Source: Pohlia nutans (lineage: Eukaryota; Streptophyta; Bryopsida; Bryales; Mniaceae). From it: DNA of 64,000 nt. The translations under genes and the position numbers were made by a program. Numbering within the stretch: position 1 is the first letter of the stretch; the number at the start of each line of letters is the position of its first letter. Below are positions 35,225 to 46,004 of the stretch, one piece after another. The notes below the pieces were generated by a model. The model saw nothing but the letters and a program-made list of their open reading frames with translations. It made no database searches and was not told where the DNA came from. Location of the stretch: NCBI GenBank assembly GCA_022496805.1, contig CM040091.1, positions 16,606,336 through 16,670,335 of the forward strand, written 5' to 3'.

Positions 35225-36100
35225 TACAGTCCCCTATAGAAAGTAAGGTAACCCCAATTTTGACTTGTCATAAATTCTTTCAAAATTTGACCTTTTTAGA
35301 TCTATTTTTCAATACTGACCTATTAAAACAATAGTTTTATGCAACTTCAATGAGCACACCAAATTTCAACTTTAAAAAACAAAATTTTTGTTTTTGATAA
35401 GTTATTTTGTGTATCATTCATTGTGGTACATAATGATTGATTGAAAAATATTAAAGGAAATTTTTTAAATTTTTATTATACAAATATTTAGGAACCATTG
35501 ATATGCACATCTTACTTTTAGGAAAAAATTGCATTACCTAAGAAAAAATTTAAACTACAAAGAATTGAATATCAAGGGGTCACTAATCAAGAATTTGTGC
35601 AACAAATTTCTCTAAATCTAATTAGGTTTTTGCAAACCAATTGCATCATAGTACTCAAAGGTATAAAAGTAATCATAATTTAAGGGTCAATTAGAAAAAT
35701 ATGATTCCAATTTAATAATATCTATTTAACAAAATTTGGGAAGGCAAGCCTTTGACATTGAATTCTCTATAGTTGAAAATTTTCTTAGGTAATGCAATTT
35801 TTCCCTAAAAGTAAGATGCACACATCAATGATTCCTATATATTTGCACAATAAAATTTTAAAAAATCATCACCAATATTTTTCAGTCAACTATTATGTAC
35901 CACAATGAAAAATACACCAAATAGTTTATCAAAAATAAAAATAAAAAATTTGAAATTGAAATTTGATGTGTTGATCAATATTGCATAAAACTATCATTTT
36001 AATAGGTTGGTTTTGAAAAATGGGTGTACAAAGGTCAAATTTTGAAAAAATATCTTACAGGTTGAAATGGGCGTTACCTTACTTTCTGTAGGGCACTGTA
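35225..36100. mobile_element. Palindromic Tc1/mariner-like MITE, copy FB2
   Basis: Flanked by TA. It starts CAGTCCCCTATAGAAAGTAA and ends with the inverse of CAGTGCCCTACAGAAAGTAA. It is collinear with FB1 at 24,517, and its arms pair over about 350 bp. Confidence 0.75.
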
Positions 36101-37000
36101 CATTGGTTAGGAAAGGAGTAAAAGAATTTTGAATGTACAAGATTTAGCAGTTAACGTAGAATTTGAATGTCGTTATTTTGGATGTAGCATCTGAATTTTT
36201 GATATCAAATTGACACCAGTGGCTAAATTCCAATTGCAAGCAGTTTGAATTCAAGTTTCTGATTAAGTGTGCGGTGTTAAAAGTCTATCCAATCATGGGG
36301 GACATTATTTGTCGTCCAATAACCATGTGGAAATGCACGTATCTGTTTTTTTACAAGGTACAGCCTTTTTGTCGGGAAATATTCGATCTCGGGAACAAGT
36401 CACGGACACTTCCATAAAATTCGTTGTTCAAATATTCGACCTCGGGTAGCTATTGTCGGGTCATTCTTCTAGATTTTTGAACATTCGACATTACAAAATG
36501 ATGTGAAAAACCGTTAACGGCACAATTGTTTATGTAGATCTTCAATTGACGTCATGTATTTCATTAAGATATGGACTTTGGTGTGGGGTCTTAAACGAAC
36601 GGATTTTTGATTCATGCCGGATCCAAAAGGGACCGAAGTTCTTCACCGTGTGTCCTAAGGGCCTACACTTTTGATGGAATTTTTATAAAATAAATAAATC
36701 ATATTCGTATATGTATGTGTGTGCATGAGTATATGCCTGATGAATTACACAAGTAGTAAGAGCCCAAACAAAACCCATGAGAGCTTTGCAGGGACCAGCC
36801 ACTGTTGAGTAAGCAGCCTTTTTTTAGGTAGCAAGATAAACCTGGAAATAAAAACTGCTTTTGGAAAGAGATAAATTTAGAGAACCGGAATTCATTTCTT
36901 TGTCACCAAATATTCATTCAATATCGACGTCTTTTGATCCATTTGAGAAAAAATTCATTCATTTACAATGATTTCCTCTATCTAGATGAATGTGTTATAA
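36101..37000. other. Spacer, nothing recognised
   Basis: The segment around 36,570-36,640 (GGTCTTAAACGAACGG) is weakly repeated near 45,372. A 60-codon ORF at 36,267 is not recognisable. Confidence 0.4.
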
Positions 37001-37275
37001 CCTTGGGGGGTGCACTCTACATTATGTTTGAAAATCACATGTGTTCATGACCCCCTCTAAAATCCCCCATGTATACGAGGGGTTATTATATGTTTAATAA
37101 CCTTCGTATACATATTTATTCCGTTCTAAATATTTGTTTAATGTAAGTATACATCAATATTTTCAACTCTAAACATGTTTATTGTATGTATACGTAATAC
37201 GGCAATGTTCGAATTAATATCCCTTCTGTGCACTCACATATACATATACGTGTTTAGTACAATGCACCCCCGGGG
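37001..37275 (+). mobile_element. Short TIR element P, copy 1
   Basis: 275 bp. The ends are CCTTGGGGGGTGCACT and, reverse-complemented, CCCCGGGGGTGCATT. The interior is rich in TATACG motifs. Collinear with copy 2 at 48,826. Confidence 0.6.
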
Positions 37276-37439
37276 TTACAATGTTTATTTCACTGGAGCC
37301 ATGTGCTCAAAAATTGAAGAAAAATCTCTATGAGAAAAGGTACGTTCTCACTTGCTTCTAACTAAAATTGTTCTTTTCTTTTTTGTTAAAACTTGTCATC
37401 AACTATCTTTTCACATTACGAAGCAATAAAAAGAGTGTT

Positions 37440-38500
37440 GATGAGTAGAAGTAGGCGGTTCTGACAAATTGCCTTCGCATCAAGTTGGATTTTACGTCTT
37501 GAATTGAGAACTATTAATGCAGTTGTCACCTAGTACATGTGAAGTGGATAGGACCTAGGACTTATGTAATGGCACCAAATCCATTACTTTATCTAATACT
37601 GGTTTTAGAAATGACAAAAGTCCATTTCTAAACAAATTTGCTGAAATTGTCATCACATCAAGTTGGATTTTAGGCCTTGAATTGATAATTGTTGATGCGA
37701 TTGTTACATGCATGTGAAGTGAATAGGACTTAGGTCTTATGTAATATCACCTATATGTGAAGTAAACAAGACCTAGGATTCATGTAATGGCAACAAATCC
37801 ACTACTTTATCTAATATTGGTTTTAGAAGAGATAAATGTCCATTTCTAAGCAATTTCATTGAAATTGTGTTTACATCAAGCTCAATTTTAAGTCTACAGT
37901 TGAAATTTTTTGATGCCGTGATCACCTACATGTGAAGTGGATAGGACCTAAGATTTATGTAATGGCATCAAATCCGTTACTTTATCTAATACTAGTTTTA
38001 GAAATGACAAATTTCCATTTCTAAACAAATTTGCTGAAATTGTCTTCACATCAAGTTGGATTTTAGGCCTTGAATTGGTAATTGTTGATGCAATCGTTAC
38101 ATGCATGTGAAGTGGATAGGGCTTAGGTCTTATGTAATGTCACCTATATGTGAAGTAAATAGGACCTAAGTCTTATGTAATGTCACCTACATGTGAAGTG
38201 GATAGGACCTAAGACTTATGTAATGGCACCAAATCTGTTACTTTATCTCGTATTGGTTTTAGAAAAGATAAATGTCCATTTCAACGCAGCTTCACAAAAG
38301 TTGTGTTCACATCAAGTTAGGTTATAAGTTTTGAGTTGAGAATTGATGATGTCGTGGCCACTTTCATGTGAAGTGGATAAGACCTAGGTTTTATATAATG
38401 TCACCTACATGTGAAGTGGATAGGTAGTAGCCGTTTGGTAGTAGCCGTATTAATATCCGTTTGATAATGTCACCTACATGTGAAGTGGATAGGTAGTAGC
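37440..38500 (+). repeat. Tandem array, units of about 190-260 bp
   Basis: About four to five degenerate units, each with ACATGTGAAGTGGATAGGAC, then TACTTTATCTAATACTGGTT and CATCAAGTTGGATTTTAGG. Unit length varies because a 60-bp sub-segment is repeated in some units. Confidence 0.7.
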
Positions 38501-38565
38501 CATTTCCAAACGGCTACTACCTTAGTCAAGTTCAAAATATTTTAAGTACAAAAAAATAGTTTTAC

Positions 38566-38808
38566 ACAGAATGACACAATGTGTGCTATGTAGGCTTAGT
38601 TCCTAGTAATTGGATGTGGTGTGACCTCCCATCTTCTGAGTTCCTTAATGACTAACCTAATACCTATGTCTTCACAAAAGCACACCCTACGTCATTGTCA
38701 ACTTCAACATAAATTAATTTTTTTCAATCCAAAAGTGCCACATGTCATCTTGTAATTGGGTTAGGGTAGGGTGAATGAATGAAGTGCAATATCTATACAA
38801 ACTGCAAA
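38566..38808 (+). repeat. Repeat Q, copy with an empty TTAA site
   Basis: Matches 40,378-40,446 plus 40,766-40,918. Its TTAA at 38,645-38,648 is unoccupied where the other copy has a 319-bp insertion. Confidence 0.75.
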
Positions 38809-39054
38809 CACTTGGATGTTGGCATTCGTGTTGACATTCACTGTAAACACTAGGATATTGACGTCCTCTAGGATGTTTGACATCCTCTTTGACATTCACT
38901 GCAAACACTAAAATGTTGATATTCATTGTAAACACTTTGATATTGTTATTCACTGTGAACATTAGGAAGTTAACATTCACTATAAATACTAGGATGCTAA
39001 CATTCATTGTAAACATTAGGATTGACATTCACTGTAAACACAAGGATGTTGACA
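38809..39054 (+). repeat. 27-bp minisatellite, block 1
   Basis: About nine units of 27 bp (consensus near ACTAGGATGTTGACATTCAC plus TGTAAAC). As the unit is a multiple of three, frames stay open on both strands; I do not call them genes. Confidence 0.85.
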
Positions 39055-39645
39055 GAAAAGACTTTGATTTTATTTTAGATCCTCTAACATCTAAAGAAAT
39101 ATAGATTTTTTTGAATAAAATCTTACAAAGATTTGTTATAAAGTACCACTTAAATGAAATAAATAATCAAAGAATATGAACGGTGGGACATAATGTTCAT
39201 TCTTGTGCATTTGTGAAATGTCACCTTGAGTTACACATCTCCACTATAGATGGCAATCTTAAAACAAATAGAAGGATGCTAACAGTCATTGTTATAGTAG
39301 TTTTCCAAAAAAAATAAAAATGAATGTTTTCTTAAATAATAAAATATTCCAATGATATGGTACTAAAGCTTGTAATCCTACATTTGGTTGTCTTACAACT
39401 TATAGAGCATGTCCACCAAGATTTGAACCACTCGTCTTGAGCTTGTAGCCATACAACATGTGAAGGTTGGTGTATAGTAGCGAGCCCACTTATCCACATG
39501 TAACATTTTTTTGTACCACATTTTGTATATTTTTATTTAAAAATAGCCAAATCAAAAATATTAGAAACCCCATTGCCAAAGGTCCTTTATGAAATTTAAT
39601 TAAATATTCGACATTCAATTGCAAAAGCTGCAAAAATAGTAAGGT
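39055..39645 (+). repeat. Spacer of the duplicated block, copy 1
   Basis: Matches 46,672-47,251 (for example GGTACTAAAGCTTGTAATCC). The first 240 bp also match 46,005-46,225, so that sub-segment is present three times. Confidence 0.7.
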
Positions 39646-39865
39646 ACTAGGATGTTGACATCGACTATAAGTACAAGGATGCTACCATTCAGCATAAACA
39701 TTAAGACGTTGACATATATTGAAAACATTAGGATGGTGACACTCACTGTAAATTCCAAGATGCTGACATTCCTTGTAGATACCACAATGCAGTCATTCAC
39801 TAGAAATACCAGGATTCTAACATGCACTGTAAATACTAGGATGTAGACATTCACTATAAACAACA
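39646..39865 (+). repeat. 27-bp minisatellite, block 2
   Basis: About eight units of the same 27-bp family, more diverged. Confidence 0.8.
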
Positions 39866-40377
39866 TGCATATGACACTCCTATGTAGAATTTGTAACCTA
39901 AGAGTTTGCTCAAAATGAACAAAAACATGAATAAATGAGGTCTTATAGAATAACTATGACTCTTGATGAATAAATGAGGTCTTATTGAACATGAATAAAT
40001 GAGGTCTTATTGAACATGATGTGTTAAATGGGTGCTAAAGAATGTTATGGGAATATAAAGAAGTAAAGGTAAAAATTCGCAAAAGGAATTCAAAGTTTTA
40101 TACCAAGTGCGTTTAAGTTATTAAGGGGTTGAGTATTTACAACAAGATTGCAAAGTACTACACATATTAAGGTATACTTAAAAAAACATGGAGACTAAAG
40201 TTCAAGATTGTAGCAATATAACCAATTTGGAAGTTACTATCGAAAAAGGGTTTAGAAGAAAAAAATGCCATAAAAGTCTATCTCTAAAAACAAACATCAA
40301 AGGTAGACCTTGCTATCAACATGGGTACCAATGCCCTTGAAGCATGGCTAAACATACTTTATTTTTTAATGTCCAAC
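39866..40377 (+). repeat. Tail of the duplicated block, copy 1
   Basis: Matches 47,655-48,140 (GAACAAAAACATGAAT, then CAATGCCCTTGAAG). A GAATAAATGAGGTCTTA unit is repeated three times at about 39,928-40,010. Confidence 0.7.
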
Positions 40378-40918
40378 ACGCCGTGTGCCATGTAGGCTTA
40401 GCTCTTAATAATTGAATGCGGTGTGACCTCCCGTCATCTCAGTTCCTTAATCCCTAAACGTACCAACCCTTTGAACACAAGTAGATTCTAGCCTCAAAAG
40501 TAAATATTAGCATGGCTAAGATGTACATGAGAAGACCATTGCAAACATAAAATCTACCTAACAAATTTGACACACTTGTAGTTGGAGGCCTCTCCAAGAT
40601 TATCAACAGCTCCCCATCACAAGGTATTTATTGTAATTCGTAAAGAATTTTATAGGCTTTCAAAGGTGACTTGGATGAAAATCATTCAAAGTTGTATGAG
40701 AAAGTTACAAGGCTTTGAATCTATTCGTGGTCTAGTTTCTGAATGTTGGGACGTTTAGGGACTAATGACGAACCTAATACCTGGGTCCTCTCAAAAGCGC
40801 ACCCTACGTCACAATCAGTTTCAACATAAATTAATTATTTTCTTAATCCAAAAGTGCCACATGTCATCTTGTGATTGGTTCAGGGGTAGGGTGAATGAAT
40901 GAAGTGCAATATCCAGAG
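40378..40918 (+). repeat. Repeat Q, copy interrupted by TTAA element R1
   Basis: Left part 40,378-40,446 (GTGTGCCATGTAGGCTTAGC), right part 40,766-40,918 (AAAAGTGCCACATGTCATCT). Together they match 38,566-38,808 continuously. Confidence 0.75.
40447..40765. mobile_element. TTAA element R1, with empty-site paralogue
   Basis: 319 bp. It starts TTAATCCCTAAACGT and ends ACGTTTAGGGACTAA. It interrupts repeat Q between TTCC and TAATGAC; the unoccupied copy reads TTCCTTAATGAC. The right-hand TTAA has become CTAA. Confidence 0.85.
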
Positions 40919-41546
40919 TTTGGATTCAGACTTGAGGCGACTGATGGACGTCCTGTGGCTCCCAGTTGGTCATTACAGTGAAAGACATTTACTGCACACA
41001 CTAACATCACAATCTTCCTCTGGACACTAGTACAACTTTTCTCCTCTGGCCGGATGAATATCTGTGGCCTGCTCAGTTGTAATTACTCATATTAAAATTG
41101 TGATTGTACATATGGACTGAAGTTGAGTAGACATGAGACTTTCACTCTCACATGAAGTTCTGTCAACCCCTGATACCCCTTAAAATCATACAATACATGT
41201 TGGACCCAAAAACGTTCTTGTATAAGGGGATCGAGCCCGTCGTTATTCAATTTGTACAAGCATGTAACTTATATAACAATTTGAGAATTTTATAATGAAG
41301 AATGTGAAAGAATGATTGTCACAGTATTTTCAAAGCATGGCTAAGGATGTTCAAATTATAACATTCCACATTCTTCATGATGGATATTCGGAATATCAAT
41401 ATTTTATTTAGTCTATGTATCCAAAACAATTATTGCTTTTTTTTTTGTTATTTGCAATACAAAAGTATTGTCCTTTAACAAGGGGTGCCTCTTAAATAGA
41501 TTTTCCTAAATATATATGTATATATATGTATATGTATATATATATG

Positions 41547-41604
<58 letters not shown>

Positions 41605-42293
41605 TTTATAAAGAAAAGATATTTCAATTTTGCCCATGATTTTATAGTTTGTTCAAATTCAAAACCTACTAGGATTATCAATCAAATTAATACACAACTG
41701 CTTGTTTGGGCACGCTTGATTATTGAAAGATCCGTGCTGAACTTCACTAATAATTCTATAGATGTTCAAAGAAAATTTGGTCAATAGATTTGTGATGATC
41801 TTCCGGCTAATAGTTCTAGTTGTAGTCTAATTACAACATGTCATTCAACATAGTTATTTCATCCAAATAAGAAATTAAAATATTACTTTTTGCTACGGAT
41901 TTTTTTTGATGCTTAATTCCTAAAGACATTCCTATACACAAACCAAGTTTAAGTATTAGTGCAGATTTTCACCTGTCTTTGCAAATTATTGAGCACAATT
42001 TTGATGAAAATTTTCCAAGTGAATCATACCAAGATGTATAATGCTAGTCCATGTAAAGTGATTTTTTTTATAAATTTCATTACATTCTTTTCCAGATTCA
42101 AAGCTATGCAAAAGAAGTCCTTACATAATGAAGGTGAATGAATGTAGAGCATGTACAGTTGTATGTCAAAATTTCCAAACAATTTTAGGCCTGATTTTAG
42201 GTAGTGAATGTCTAATTGAATGATTTCTTATTAAAATATAATTAAAATAATGCTTATATATGTATATAAAATTTAAGATTAAATTATCAATAT
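40919..42293. other. Spacer with a (TA)n tract
   Basis: A (TA)n run with TATG interruptions lies at 41,508-41,601. No gene or other repeat could be supported. Confidence 0.5.
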
Positions 42294-42840
42294 TTAGCCC
42301 CTAAGTGAACGAACGACCATTTTATGATCGCTGCCCTATTTTTACGGGCTATCTAGGATGAAAAAAAATAGTTTTATAAGAAATAAAAAATACCTTCAAA
42401 TAGTAAATCAAGTCAACTTTCAAACCCAATTTTAATCATGCCAATCCGTATTAAAATCCACCGAGGAGAATTTTTCAAAGACAAAGACCTCAATATTGTC
42501 TCAATGTTATAAAATTTATTATTTGAAGAAACTAATGATGTTCTCTTTTTTGAAATTTTTTTTTAAAGTTTAAAATAGAATTTTTAGTTTTAACCAATCA
42601 TACCAAATTTCAAGTTTTCAAATTTTAAATAATTTTTTGGTGAATATTAAATGGAAAATGCTTTTAAATTCATTAAAAAAAGTATTTGAAACATTTTTTG
42701 AAAGTTCGACCGCACGGATAATCATTGAACATCATGCTTTTCATTTTCTCTTTTGAACCAAACTTCATTGAAGTTGCAAAAATAACGTTTTACAACACAT
42801 CTAGATTTTTCCCTTACCCCCTCTATCATTTAGGGGTTAA
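42294..42840 (+). mobile_element. TTAA MITE family A, copy A7
   Basis: It starts at a mutated TTAG (CCCCTAAGTGAACGAACGAC) and ends ATCATTTAGGGGTTAA. Collinear with A1 and A2. Confidence 0.75.
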
Positions 42841-45402
42841 ATGAAATATCAATATTATGTTACTATATTTCTACACTAATTTGAAAAAGGTGAATTGCAT
42901 TGTTCATACTATCACAATAATAGAAATAAACAATGTATATAAACAACATATGAAGTTGCATCAAGAATATGCTTCTTTGTCATGTTAGTGATCCCACATA
43001 AACAAATTTCGTATGCATTAGGGCTAAATAATCTTTCACTAAATCTCCAACAATCCTATAAGTCAATCACGACCTCCTATTACTTTATTCTCATGATAAT
43101 GTTTTTTAGTTTGCTCCCAAAATGTCATCAAATGCTATACATTGCCTTGGATGAGGTTCTAAGAAACAAATTTAAGACACACAATTGGTTCTCTTTCTTG
43201 TTGGGAAAAACCGTCCTTGCTTGGTAGAAAAGTTAGACACCAAAGGTGGTCAAACCTTGCTGCAGTTTTTGGACTAGGAACCAAAAAACTATTTTCTTAA
43301 TTTGAAATTTTAATATCTTGCAAACTATGTAGTCGAATGGTTTATAATTCATTCCAAACTCTTTTAATAATTTAGTACAAGATCTTGTAGTTGAAAATTA
43401 ATTAATTGATCAATTCAATTTTTTTTATATCAATGCACTAAAATTGGCTGTTTTGAGTGGTTTATGAAGAAACATAGATACGATCCAGTAGAGGTTTAAG
43501 GAAATTCAAATTCTAATTGGACCAATTGGGCCTTCTAAAGGATTTGGCCTCAAACATTGGCAAAGCCCCCTTTCCAAATACTTCAAGGCGTCCTCGAAGC
43601 TCCACTCCCCGGTATAATCATCACACTACAATGTTAGTGCAAAGTTGGTCATTGCCTTATTTTACATTTTGTAAGAGCGGCAAAGACATGTTATATGGCC
43701 ATGAATTAAACAAGTGCCACAAAACACCTTGTGTTTCCATCCATCCCTATTGACTATAGGACAATGAAGACTTTATGATATAACCTTGACTTTGTGTTGC
43801 CCCCCTCCAATCCCTTCTCCAAAATTTGGATGAAAAGTACATAGATGGATGATCATATCCAATTCTAGGATGAAAAATATTAAAACGGATGATCCTATCC
43901 AAATTTTCTGTAGATACGGCTGTTGTGTGCTAAAATTGATTGTGAATTGGGCACCACATGACTGGGCAACTCCCTCGACAATGCCACCTTTTCTACTTTC
44001 TGGAAAAACTCAAAGATGTCAGATTTTCAATACTTGTACATCAGCAGCCAAAAATTGTGGATCTGAAATCATAGAAATCCTCGAAATCTCCAGTGACTAC
44101 CTTGTCACATTAATATTGAGGGCCCTGTAAAAAAACACTCAATGCGGGCTGTTTGCAGGCAGTCAGAAATGAACTTAAATTTCCCATTTGAACAAGTATG
44201 TTCACAGGCTAGAAAATGTTCAGACCTATCTAGATTTGATTATACAGAGGCCATACAGGACCACAGTGTACTGATAGTAAGCTGCAGAGTGAAGTGAGGG
44301 GTAGAGTCTAAAGCACTCACATTTCCTGTGGTCATCTCTTTCCATTTCCAGCTATCAATGGTGGCAGTAGTAACTTACTTATTATCATCAGTTTTGTCAT
44401 CTCTAATGACGGACGGAGGTCAGGTTGATACGTGTTTTACTCATCAATGCGCGACGGGCCCAAGTGCTTGCCGCAGTTCCTGTTTTTCAGTCGTCACCTG
44501 GATTTAACTGAAGGGCAGGTGCAATTAAGGTGGGATGCGAGACCACCATCACTTTCTCAAACCAACCTAGATTTGAGACTACCCATGCCAGTCATTTATT
44601 GAAATGTTTGAAACATATTTCTGTTAAAGTAAAAAAAATCTAAAAAATGTCATTTTCTTATTATTAAAAAAAGAAAGAAAGTCCACTATCAATTTAAAGC
44701 TTTCTTGTTCGATTCATAGAGTGCAGGGCATTTTTTTGGGCGAAAAATATCGCCAGATTGCACCGGGGAAAAAAAATCTAGCTAGAAAATGGTCAAAATC
44801 GTGAAGTTCTTAGGTAGAAAAAAAATTCAAATTAAAAAGAAAAATTCTACGAAATCGCTAAGTTGTGGATGAAAATAATTTAAAATTATGAATATGTGAT
44901 GTTTTGTAATGAAGATGTGGATGAATGTTGAAAAATGGAGCACCACTGTAACGTTTTATATTGTCATTATGGGACTTCATGAAAAATGAAAAAAAAATGT
45001 CCATATAGAGTGACCTCGCTACCCATGTCCATGAGGCATGAATAGACACACTACTCCTAATAGACCTTTATTCACGATGGTCTTTGGTTTAGTCCAATGA
45101 TTATAAATTCAAATGAGGATTTTTTTTTTTATTTCCGTACCTATATAGCAATTTTTGGCCAAAAAATATTATAAAAAAAGATGCCCAAAAATTTGTGAGA
45201 AATTAAATTTCAAAATTAAAATTAAAATTGCAAGGGAAATAACAGATTTTAAAGAATATCCATTTTGCAAAGATATATTTTGAGAAATAATTAAACATTT
45301 GGCAGAAAGGTGTCGTACCTGCTACGGAAGTAGGGTATCGTTAAAATCCACTATCACGTGAACTTTGGCTTGAGGTCTTAAACAAATAGACTCGTGCCAA
45401 TC
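42841..45402. other. Spacer, no gene recognised
   Basis: Short ORFs (42,982-43,227; 43,517-43,753; 43,849-44,130, all plus) have no recognisable domain. The part 44,100-44,560 has a more balanced composition and may be single-copy. The TTAA chemistry seen elsewhere is absent. Confidence 0.4.
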
Positions 45403-45750
45403 CTAACCCCCTAAGCTTCCAAAAGACCATTTTTTGGTCGCTACCTATTTTCTCGGGCTGCCCATGCATAAAAGAAATCAAGATACAAGGCATGATGTCA
45501 TAGGTAAATTAGTCTTCTTTTCAATGGAATTATGTTCATCCGATCAAAACTAAAAAAATTAAGCTAATGAGATTCATTGATCTCAAAAGAAATTTTGTTT
45601 AACTCACATGGGCTGCATGCAATGAGTTGTGAGTTCTTTCAATTGAAAATTCACAAAAAAGGTTTTGAAAAGCATTCAAAGATCATTAACAAAAATGTTC
45701 AAAATGAGATAGCCTTGGGTGGGAATCCCCCTTGGAAGTTTAAAGGTTAA
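45403..45750 (+). mobile_element. Short TTAA element L1
   Basis: 348 bp. It starts CTAACCCCCTAAGCTTCCAA and ends with the inverse of TTAACCTTTAAACTTCCAAG. CGGGCTGCCC follows the left end, as in family A. Confidence 0.65.
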
Positions 45751-46004
45751 CAAAATATTAGAGTTTTTCTATAAGAGAAAAACACAAAGTTTGAAAACTA
45801 AAATATCCATTCCAATTTATAAAATTTTGGTGTGTTTTCCATAATAAAAGCATTAAGTTTGAAAAGTAAAATGACAATTCCAATTCAAAAAGATAATGTT
45901 ATACTTGTCATTTAGGTCATTCAAGTCTTTCAGGTCAAAGAAATTGCAATTAAATAGGATAGATTGTGCCACTTTACTTTTTCATTTTCTTTAATGGTTT
46001 TTCA

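Noticed and set aside
39392..39495. tRNA-like sequence on the minus strand
   Set aside because: A GGTTCAAATC B-box match alone; no A box with proper spacing and no cloverleaf. The matching part of the duplicate at 47 kb has lost the B box.
38566..40918. LTR retrotransposon bounded by repeat Q
   Set aside because: Repeat Q copies are direct and flank the minisatellite block, but there is no TG...CA end, primer-binding site or retroviral-type coding region, and the second block at 46 kb lacks them.
41508..41601. Alternating Ile-Tyr ORFs over TA tracts (also at 53.2 kb)
   Set aside because: Pure microsatellite translation.
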